Assembly: GCA_003527885.1 (NCBI GenBank) | Contig: DPWB01000149.1 | Location: forward strand, 1 to 8,587 | Length of the DNA: 8,587 nucleotides | Source of the DNA: Candidatus Competibacteraceae bacterium | Lineage (GTDB): Bacteria; Pseudomonadota; Gammaproteobacteria; Competibacterales; Competibacteraceae | Direction: 5' to 3' | Part shown: piece by piece, positions 1 to 4,849 of the stretch | Numbering within the stretch: position 1 is the first letter of the stretch | Layout of the letters: every line of letters starts with the position of its first letter | Made by a program: the position numbers and the translations under genes | Notes under the pieces: model-generated | Told to the model about the DNA's origin: nothing | Database searches by the model: none | What the model saw: the letters and a program-made list of their open reading frames with translations, nothing else

Positions 1-835
1 GCTCCATGAAGCGCTCGCCGTTGGAGTTGGTCAGATAACCGCCCTCGCCCCGGCAGCCTTCGGTCATCAGACAGCCGGAGCCGTAGATGCCGGTCGGGTG
101 GAACTGGGTGAATTCCATGTCCTGCAACGGCAGGCCGGCCCGCAGCACCATGCCGTTGCCGTCGCCGGTGCAGGTGTGGGCGGAAGTCGCCGAGAAGTAG
201 GCGCGGCCATAACCGCCGGTCGCCAATACGGTCTGATGGGCGCGGAACACGTGCAGCGTACCGTCGGCCAAATCCCAGGCCACCACGCCGCGGCACGCGC
301 CCGAGTCGTCCACGATCAGGTCCAGCGCGAAATATTCGATGAAGAATTCCGCACTGTGCTTGAGCGCCTGCTGGTAGAGGGTGTGCAGGATGGCGTGGCC
401 GGTGCGGTCGGCGGCGGCGCAGGTGCGCTGGGCGATGCCTTCGCCGTAGTTGGTGGTCATGCCGCCAAACGGGCGCTGGTAAATCTTGCCTTCCTCGGTG
501 CGGGAGAACGGCACCCCGTAATGCTCCAGTTCGATCACCGCCGGCACCGCTTCGCGGCACATGTATTCGATGGCGTCTTGGTCGCCCAGCCAGTCGGAAC
601 CCTTCACGGTGTCATACATGTGCCACTGCCACAGATCCTGGCCCATGTTGGCCAGCGCCGCCGACATGCCGCCCTGCGCCGCGACCGTATGGCTGCGGGT
701 GGGAAACACCTTGGTCAAACAGGCCGTCTTGAGGCCCTTCTGGGCCATGCCGAAGGTGGCGCGCAAGCCCGCGCCGCCCGCGCCGACCACGACCACGTCG
801 TAGTTATGCTCGATTAATTTGTATTCTTTGGACAT
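1..835 (-). CDS. sdhA: Succinate dehydrogenase flavoprotein subunit, 3' part cut by window edge
   Basis: SdhA is the catalytic subunit of respiratory complex II. It oxidises succinate to fumarate on a covalently bound FAD at the cytoplasmic face of the inner membrane. The 278 visible residues begin [18 protein letters not shown]. They show the Rossmann FAD-binding glycines (G18, G20, G23), the SHTVAAQGG motif whose H49 is the family's covalent FAD attachment site, and an FHPTG motif with H246, matching the E. coli active-site His242. The rest, including the catalytic arginine, lies beyond the left edge. The ATG at 835 is preceded by GGAGG and GAGG stretches and is the start expected from the family. 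The gene follows sdhD by 26 bases and is the third cistron of sdhCDA. The Fe-S subunit gene sdhB is expected next but is outside the window. Confidence 0.97.
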   Translation of the reverse strand, partial: MSKEYKLIEHNYDVVVVGAGGAGLRATFGMAQKGLKTACLTKVFPTRSHTVAAQGGMSAALANMGQDLWQWHMYDTVKGSDWLGDQDAIEYMCREAVPAVIELEHYGVPFSRTEEGKIYQRPFGGMTTNYGEGIAQRTCAAADRTGHAILHTLYQQALKHSAEFFIEYFALDLIVDDSGACRGVVAWDLADGTLHVFRAHQTVLATGGYGRAYFSATSAHTCTGDGNGMVLRAGLPLQDMEFTQFHPTGIYGSGCLMTEGCRGEGGYLTNSNGERFME

Positions 836-861
836 GAAACCTCAGCCTCCGGTGGTGGGCG

Positions 862-1239
862 TCAGGCAAGCGCGATTTTGAGCACGCTGATAATGGAGAT
901 CGCGCCCAGCAGGAACAAAACGAACTGGGTCACCAGCAGGGCGACGTACATGACCCATTCCGGGCGAACGTAGTCTTCGTAAATAACCTGCATCCCCAGC
1001 TTGGCGTGATAAAACACCACGAACAGGAACGTCACCATCAAGCCGGCGTTGATCGGGTTGCTCAGCCAGTGCTGGAACATCTCGTACTCGGTACGGGAGT
1101 AGCGCAACATCGAGAAGGCGAACCACAACACCAGCGGCACCAGGGCGATGGAGGTCACGCGCTGCATCCACCAGTGATGGGTGCCGTCTTTGGCGGTGCC
1201 TAGGCCGCGAACGCGAGCGAGCGGGGTACGGATACTCAT
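862..1239 (-). CDS. sdhD: Succinate dehydrogenase membrane anchor subunit SdhD
   Basis: This small membrane subunit of complex II helps hold heme b and forms part of the ubiquinone site, anchoring SdhA/SdhB to the inner membrane. The 125-residue product has three hydrophobic segments, roughly residues 28-45, 64-86 and 95-122. Its HAKLGMQVIYEDYV motif gives H78, D89 and Y90, with the same spacing as E. coli SdhD His71 (heme ligand), Asp82 and Tyr83 (quinone pocket). The ATG at 1239 lies 12 bases after sdhC, and its ribosome binding site (GAGGAG) overlaps the sdhC stop codon TGA, so translation of the two anchors is probably coupled. Identification is firm from motif, size and operon position. 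Confidence 0.95.
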   Translation of the reverse strand: MSIRTPLARVRGLGTAKDGTHHWWMQRVTSIALVPLVLWFAFSMLRYSRTEYEMFQHWLSNPINAGLMVTFLFVVFYHAKLGMQVIYEDYVRPEWVMYVALLVTQFVLFLLGAISIISVLKIALA

Positions 1240-1251
1240 GATGGTCTCTCC

Positions 1252-1638
1252 TCAGGGCGCGGCGATCAGCCAGCACAAAACGGTCAGAATGACGGACGCC
1301 CAGATCACCGCCCAGCCCGATTTGGCGGCGTCCGGCAGCTCGAAGCCGTAGCCGGCGTCCCAGAACAGATGACGGATACCGTTCGCCATGTGGTAAAACA
1401 GCGCCCATGTCCACAGAAACAGCAGCAGTTGACCGAGCATCGACCCTATCACCGCTTGAGCGTGGTGATAGGCTTGCGGGCCGAGCGCCGCCGCCGCCAG
1501 CCAATACACCAACAGCAGCGTTCCGGCCACCAGAGCGGCTCCGGTGGCGCGGTGGGTGATGGATAACACCGAGGTCATTTGTGGTTTGTAGTACGGGCCG
1601 ATCATGAACGGCGACAGCGGCCGCTTGTTGGCTGACAT
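1252..1638 (-). CDS. sdhC: Succinate dehydrogenase cytochrome b556 subunit SdhC
   Basis: SdhC is the larger membrane anchor of complex II, pairing with SdhD around heme b and the ubiquinone site. The product has 128 residues and three hydrophobic segments, about 32-52, 62-84 and 107-127. The SITHRATG motif gives S26 and R30, matching E. coli quinone-site Ser27 and Arg31. The YHMANGIRHLFWDAGY motif gives H83, matching heme ligand His84. The open frame continues upstream to 1872, but the start at 1638 is chosen because it has a strong GAGGAG site 6 bases ahead (1645-1650) and gives the family's normal N-terminus (MSANKRPLSPFM). It is the first of the tightly packed sdhCDA genes. Confidence 0.95.
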   Translation of the reverse strand: MSANKRPLSPFMIGPYYKPQMTSVLSITHRATGAALVAGTLLLVYWLAAAALGPQAYHHAQAVIGSMLGQLLLFLWTWALFYHMANGIRHLFWDAGYGFELPDAAKSGWAVIWASVILTVLCWLIAAP

Positions 1639-1709
1639 AGGTTTCTCCTCGTTAAGACAGTGGCGAAGATGAAGCTCGTTTTTTTGTGCGACGCAAAAAT
1701 CAAGGTCGA

Positions 1710-1739
1710 ATGCTACCCCCATGTCCGGGGGTGTCACAA
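1710..1739 (-). promoter_or_regulatory. Possible sdhC promoter
   Basis: On the minus strand a TTGTGA hexamer (1734-1739) and a TAGCAT hexamer (1710-1715) are separated by 18 bases, a plausible sigma-70 arrangement about 70 bases ahead of sdhC. Matches to consensus are only moderate. An inverted repeat fills the spacer. The position fits separate transcription of sdhCDA from the upstream assembly-factor gene. No terminator is seen between the two, so read-through is also possible. Confidence 0.35.
1715..1732. repeat. 18-base inverted repeat upstream of sdhC
   Basis: ACCCCC and GGGGGT form perfect 6-base arms around ATGTCC. The repeat lies inside the possible promoter spacer. No T-run follows on either strand, so it does not look like an intrinsic terminator. 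A protein-binding site (operator) or an RNA hairpin in a transcript from farther upstream are both possible. Confidence 0.6.
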
Positions 1740-1798
1740 TAAAAACGATGGATTCGGACGGTGTTGCACGCTGGAGGGCCTGCCACGACGGCGGGAGC

Positions 1799-1975
1799 CT
1801 AGAAATCGATACAGCGGCCAGCTTTCTCCCAATCGCCGTAGCGGGTGGGCTCAGGTCCTTTGGGACCGCCAAATTCCAGGGGCTGTTTGGGTTTTGCGGC
1901 GGGTTCGGCGGGCGGGGACGGGTCGGGGCTCGTGGACGGCTGCGGCGGCGTGATCTGCGTGTCGTTCTCGTTCAT
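1799..1975 (-). CDS. DUF1674 / SDHAF4-type succinate dehydrogenase assembly factor
   Basis: This is a 58-residue protein. Its first 32 residues are low-complexity and rich in Pro, Ser and Ala (MNENDTQITPPQPS...), probably disordered. Its last 26 hold the hallmark of the DUF1674/SDHAF4 family: GGPKGPEPTRYGDWEKAGRC followed by IDF at the very C-terminus. In yeast, fly and human mitochondria the homologue (Sdh8/SDHAF4) binds flavinylated SdhA, limits its autoxidation and helps it join SdhB. The same role in this bacterium is inference, strongly supported by its position 160 bases ahead of sdhCDA on the same strand. The ATG at 1975 gives the normal length, but no clear ribosome binding site precedes it. 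The gene is easy to miss because it is so short. Confidence 0.9.
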   Translation of the reverse strand: MNENDTQITPPQPSTSPDPSPPAEPAAKPKQPLEFGGPKGPEPTRYGDWEKAGRCIDF

Positions 1976-2001
1976 GACAGCTCGCGAAAAAGCAAGTTAA
2001 G

Positions 2002-2023
2002 GGATGGCGCTAGCCGGCCATCC
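2002..2023 (-). promoter_or_regulatory. Hairpin in the leader of the assembly-factor gene
   Basis: GGATGGC and GCCATCC form perfect 7-base arms around an 8-base loop containing the palindrome GCTAGC. In the minus-strand transcript the hairpin lies about 26 bases ahead of the 1975 start codon and is followed, after about 11 bases, by a TTTTT run. It could influence translation or act as a weak attenuator. The distance to the T-run makes a standard terminator unlikely. The structure is visible, its function is not. Confidence 0.45.
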
Positions 2024-2113
2024 AACTCCCAGCCGTCGACCCTGCCACTGGAAAGATTACAGCTCTGAAAACTTAGTACGACGGTCGGGTATTTTGGTCT
2101 ATTTCTTGTGGAC

Positions 2114-2142
2114 ATTATGCCTTTCACGGCCCTCGAACGCAA
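2114..2142 (-). promoter_or_regulatory. Candidate promoter for the assembly-factor gene
   Basis: On the minus strand TTGCGT (2137-2142) and CATAAT (2114-2119) are 17 bases apart. The -10 box matches consensus at 5 of 6 positions; the -35 is weaker. Transcription would begin near 2107, leaving a leader of about 130 bases that contains the hairpin at 2002-2023. Confidence 0.45.
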
Positions 2143-2166
2143 CGAATCAGCGGATTCTCGAACGGG

Positions 2167-2196
2167 TGGACCACGCGTGCACCCTGCTGTTATAAA
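2167..2196 (+). promoter_or_regulatory. ygfZ: Candidate ygfZ promoter
   Basis: TGGACC (2167-2172) and TATAAA (2191-2196) are spaced by 18 bases, or 17 if TTATAA at 2190 is used. The start site would be near 2203, giving a short leader of about 20 bases before the ygfZ ATG. Only a weak purine stretch (ACGAGA, about 2209-2213) serves as ribosome binding site. The proposed promoter is divergent from the one at 2114-2142, with about 25 bases between the two -35 boxes. Confidence 0.5.
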
Positions 2197-2222
2197 CTGG
2201 AAAGACAACGAGATTTCATCCT

Positions 2223-3278
2223 ATGAACGCAGAATGGCGGGTATTTCTTGAGCGGGCGGGTGCCGTGCTGGCGACCGATGGGGTAGCAAACTTCGGCCGG
2301 GCTGACCTCGAATCCCGCGCGGCGCTTTCCGGCGAGGTGTGCTGCGACCTGTCGCAGCGGGGTCTGATCGTCGCGCGCGGCCCCGATAGCGAGAGTTTCT
2401 TGCAAGGCCAACTGACGTGCGACCTGCGGCAGGCGACGCCGCAGCGCAGCCTGCTCGGCGCTTATTGCAGCCCCAAGGGTCGGGCGCTGGCCTGCCCGCA
2501 GGTGTTCCGACGCGAAGACGCCCATTACCTGGAGCTGCCGCGCGCGCTGGTGGCGCCGACGCTGGCGCGCTTGCGGAAATACGTGCTCAGGGCCAAAACC
2601 GCGCTGGAGGACGCCAGCGACTCTCTGGCGCGGATGGGGGTGGCCGGGCCTGCCGCCGCGCGCTTGCTGGCGGAACACGCTTCGGCGGAGGTCGCCGCCA
2701 TGCTGGAAGGTGAGGTACGCGATTCACACGGCGTCACGGTCCTCCGTCTGCCCGGTCCCACCCCTCGCTTCCAACTGCACGGCCCGGCCCCCGAACTGAC
2801 GGCGTTTTGGAACGCGCTCGCCCCGAATGTCACCCCCATCGGCGCCGGGCCCTGGCGTTTGCTGGATATTTTGGCGGGAACGCCGGCCGTCTACCCCGAA
2901 ACCGTGGAAGCGTTCGTGCCGCAAATGCTCAACCTGCAGTTGCTGGATGGGATCGGCTTTCAGAAAGGCTGCTACACCGGGCAGGAGATCGTGGCGCGCA
3001 CCCATTATTTGGGCAAGCTGAAACGGCGGATGTATTTGGCGCGGGTGGACAGTCCGACGCCGCCCCATCCCGGCGATGCGCTGTTTTCAGTTCACGCCGA
3101 CCCCGGCCAGAGCGCGGGACAACTGGCCGATGCGGCATGGCATCCCGACGGCGGTTATGCCGTGCTGGCGGTGGCGATGATCGAGCTCGCCGAACGGGGA
3201 ACGCTGCAACTGGGCGCGGTCGGCGGGCCGACGCTTCGCCTGGAGCCGCTGCCTTACCGCTTCGAAGCCGCCGCTTAA
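2223..3278 (+). CDS. ygfZ: Folate-binding Fe-S cluster repair protein YgfZ
   Basis: YgfZ (COG0354) is a tetrahydrofolate-binding protein related to the glycine-cleavage T-protein. It is needed for full activity of several Fe-S enzymes, especially under oxidative stress. The 351-residue product has the family signature KGCYTGQE at residues 248-255 with the key cysteine C250 (E. coli Cys228), followed by IVART. The N-terminal domain has the typical [20 protein letters not shown] stretch at 42-61, and a small C-terminal barrel domain follows at roughly 265-345. Length is close to the family norm (E. coli about 326) with a slightly longer N-terminus. The gene is divergent from the complex II assembly gene and overlaps the end of rnt by 4 bases. 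The link to succinate dehydrogenase, itself an Fe-S enzyme, is contextual. Confidence 0.93.
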   Translation: MNAEWRVFLERAGAVLATDGVANFGRADLESRAALSGEVCCDLSQRGLIVARGPDSESFLQGQLTCDLRQATPQRSLLGAYCSPKGRALACPQVFRREDAHYLELPRALVAPTLARLRKYVLRAKTALEDASDSLARMGVAGPAAARLLAEHASAEVAAMLEGEVRDSHGVTVLRLPGPTPRFQLHGPAPELTAFWNALAPNVTPIGAGPWRLLDILAGTPAVYPETVEAFVPQMLNLQLLDGIGFQKGCYTGQEIVARTHYLGKLKRRMYLARVDSPTPPHPGDALFSVHADPGQSAGQLADAAWHPDGGYAVLAVAMIELAERGTLQLGAVGGPTLRLEPLPYRFEAAA

Positions 3279-3913
3279 CCGTCGGCGGGCATCCAACCCC
3301 CCAATGCTTTCCAGCGGTTGACGATCAAGCAAAACAGGTCCGCCGTGCGCTCGGCGTCGTAAATCGCCGAATGCGCCTCGCGCTCGTCCCAGCGGATGTC
3401 CGCCGCCTGGAGCGCCCGCGCCAGCACCGTTTGCCCGTAGGCCAACCCGGCCAGCGACACCGTGTCGAAGCTGCTGAACGGATGAAAAGGGTTACGCTTG
3501 ATCTTGGTGCGGGCCACCGCCGCGTTCAGAAACGCCAGATCGAAAAACGCGTTGTGGCCGACCAGGACGGCGCGGGTACAACCGGTTTCCCGCATCTCCC
3601 GCCGGATCTCCTGAAAGATGCCCTCCAAGGCTTCGCGTTCCGCGACCGCGTAGCGGAAGGGATGATCCGGGTCGATCCCGTTGACCGCCATCGATGCCGG
3701 GTCCAGCCGCGCGCCGGGAAAGGGTTGGACGTGATGGGCCAAGGTGCCGGCGGGGCGTAAGTCGCCCTGCCAGTCCATGCGCACGATGACGGCGGCGATT
3801 TCCAGTAAGGCGTCGGTTTGGGCGTTGATGCCGCCGGTTTCGACATCCACGATGACCGGGAGGAATCCCCGGAACCGGCGAGCGATGAGAGCGTTCGGGG
3901 GGGGTCCGTTCAT
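3275..3913 (-). CDS. rnt: Ribonuclease T, DEDDh 3'-5' exoribonuclease
   Basis: RNase T trims 3' ends of tRNAs (including end turnover at CCA), of 5S and 23S rRNA and other small RNAs, acting as a homodimer with Mg2+. The 212-residue protein shows every DEDDh motif: VDVETGG with D23 and E25, [13 protein letters not shown] with D125, and HSAIYDAE with H181 and D186. These positions match the catalytic residues described for the E. coli enzyme. The N-terminus at 3913 (ATG) gives the normal length, although no strong ribosome binding site is visible. It ends inside the last codons of the convergent ygfZ gene (shared 3275-3278), so the two transcripts must overlap. Paralogous DEDDh exonucleases such as the DnaQ epsilon subunit are less likely, given the full-length agreement with RNase T. 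Confidence 0.95.
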   Translation of the reverse strand: MNGPPPNALIARRFRGFLPVIVDVETGGINAQTDALLEIAAVIVRMDWQGDLRPAGTLAHHVQPFPGARLDPASMAVNGIDPDHPFRYAVAEREALEGIFQEIRREMRETGCTRAVLVGHNAFFDLAFLNAAVARTKIKRNPFHPFSSFDTVSLAGLAYGQTVLARALQAADIRWDEREAHSAIYDAERTADLFCLIVNRWKALGGWMPADG

Positions 3914-3972
3914 CCGTGCAGGATAACGGATCGCCTACCGAAACGCACTGACACTCGCGGGCGGGCTGGGCC

Positions 3973-4410
3973 TCAGCCTGGCGTGTTGTGTTCCACCCAC
4001 CGCGAGCCGGCGGCGCTGTGCTCGCGTTTCCAGAAGGGCGCTTTCGATTTCAGTTCTTCCATGATCCACCGGCAGGCCGCGAAGGCCGTCGCCCGGTGCG
4101 CCGACCAGACCGCCACCAGCACGATGGGATCGCCGGGGTTCAACTCGCCGACCCGGTGAAGCACCAGGGCATCCAGGAGCGGCCATTCCCGGGCGGCGGT
4201 TTCAACGATGCGCTGCAAACAGCGCTCGGTCATACCGGGGTAATGCTCCAGGCTCATCCGGCTGATGGCGGCTTGTTCGTCACAGTCGCGCACGGTGCCG
4301 ATGAAGGTCGCCGTCGCGCCGTACCGGCCTTTCAGTTCGGTCCGGCCGGCTTGATAACACCCCAGTTCCGCCAGCGGTTCGAAGGGCGCATCCCGCAATT
4401 CGACCTTCAC
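3973..4410 (-). CDS. moaE: Molybdopterin synthase catalytic subunit MoaE
   Basis: MoaE, with two MoaD partners in a heterotetramer, inserts two sulfurs into cyclic pyranopterin monophosphate to make molybdopterin, in the cytoplasm. The 145-residue product carries the family markers FIGTVR (36-41), SAHR (H105, R106) and KSKAPFWKRE, in which K121 and K128 correspond to active-site Lys119 and Lys126 of E. coli MoaE. The start is a GTG at 4410, three bases after the moaD stop. It is supported by a perfect AGGAGG site 7 bases upstream that lies within the end of moaD. The two genes therefore form a moaD-moaE pair with probable translational coupling. The other cofactor genes (moaA, moaB/mog, moaC, moeA) are not in this window. 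Confidence 0.95.
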   Translation of the reverse strand: MKVELRDAPFEPLAELGCYQAGRTELKGRYGATATFIGTVRDCDEQAAISRMSLEHYPGMTERCLQRIVETAAREWPLLDALVLHRVGELNPGDPIVLVAVWSAHRATAFAACRWIMEELKSKAPFWKREHSAAGSRWVEHNTPG

Positions 4411-4413
4411 CCT

Positions 4414-4647
4414 CTACCCTCCTGTCACCGGCGGGAAGAACGCCACCTCATCGCCATCGCGGACGGTTTGTTCCAGGCTGGCGTATTCCATATTGACCGC
4501 CGCCAGCGTATTCGGCGGTAACGGCGTTTCCGGCCACAGCCCCGCCCAAATTTCGGCAACCGTGGTTGTTTCGGCCACGGAAAACCGATCTTCAGCGCGA
4601 CCCAAGCGGTCGCGCAGGCTGGCGAAATATTTGATCTGTACGGTCAT
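4414..4647 (-). CDS. moaD: Molybdopterin synthase sulfur carrier subunit MoaD
   Basis: MoaD is the ubiquitin-fold sulfur carrier of molybdopterin synthase. Its C-terminal Gly-Gly is adenylated (by MoeB-type enzymes) and converted to a thiocarboxylate that donates sulfur to MoaE. From the ATG at 4647 the product has 77 residues, starting MTVQIKYFASLRDRLG and ending DGDEVAFFPPVTGG, the diagnostic MoaD tail. This start matches the usual family N-terminus but has no ribosome binding site. A TTG at 4665, six codons upstream in frame, does have a GGAAG stretch about 5 bases ahead and would add MIKNSV. Which one is used cannot be settled here. The stop (TAG, 4414-4416) is 3 bases from moaE. Confidence 0.93.
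   Translation of the reverse strand: MTVQIKYFASLRDRLGRAEDRFSVAETTTVAEIWAGLWPETPLPPNTLAAVNMEYASLEQTVRDGDEVAFFPPVTGG
4418..4423 (-). promoter_or_regulatory. moaE ribosome binding site inside the moaD C-terminal codons
   Basis: AGGAGG on the minus strand lies 7 bases ahead of the moaE GTG. It spans the two last sense codons of moaD, GGA and GGG, which encode the Gly-Gly tail MoaD needs for thiocarboxylation. It decides the GTG start of moaE. Confidence 0.85.
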
Positions 4648-4665
4648 GACGGAATTTTTTATCAA

Positions 4666-4849
4666 CCCCGCTTCCAGGTGTTTGAAGATGCGGCCACGAT
4701 CGGCGAAATGGCCGACACGATCCCTACCGGGATGACGTTTGTTACAACCTATGTCCTATTAGGGTCACTTCAAGTTCAGTTTATCGTCACTGTTGGCTGT
4801 TCAAAATACCCATCGAGAACGAGGCCCTCCCTGGCCTTTGGGGAATTGG
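4666..4849. other. Gap between the exported-protein gene and moaD
   Basis: This 184-base gap lies between two minus-strand genes. It should hold the end signal of the exported-protein gene and the promoter and leader of moaDE. Two small perfect inverted repeats lie in the moaD-proximal half: TCGGC/GCCGA at 4700-4715 and ATCCC/GGGAT at 4720-4733. A weak hairpin AGGCC/GGCCT sits at 4822-4837 without a T-run on the minus strand. No convincing -35/-10 pair was found and no open frame looks real. Confidence 0.4.

Noticed and set aside
98..817. Long plus-strand open frame of 239 codons
   Set aside because: It lies entirely antisense to sdhA, which is unmistakable on the minus strand; the product has no recognisable domain and is typical of GC-rich shadow frames.
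1639..1872. 5' extension of the sdhC frame upstream of 1638
   Set aside because: The extension would overlap the assembly-factor gene and lacks membrane-anchor similarity, while the 1638 ATG has a strong ribosome binding site and the family N-terminus.
1972..2208. Minus-strand 78-codon frame upstream of the assembly-factor gene
   Set aside because: It is in a different frame from the clear DUF1674 protein, spans the proposed promoters and leader hairpin, and shows no recognisable features.
2807..3760. Plus-strand open frame of 317 codons
   Set aside because: It runs through the ygfZ and rnt coding regions in other frames; both real genes have complete catalytic or signature motifs.
3964..3978. 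GGCTG/CAGCC hairpin at the moaE stop codon as a terminator
   Set aside because: Short stem overlapping the stop codon, and no T-run on the minus strand; likely chance in GC-rich sequence.
4822..4837. AGGCC/GGCCT hairpin after the exported-protein gene as a terminator
   Set aside because: The stem is only 5 pairs and no T-run follows on the minus strand (CGTTCTCG).
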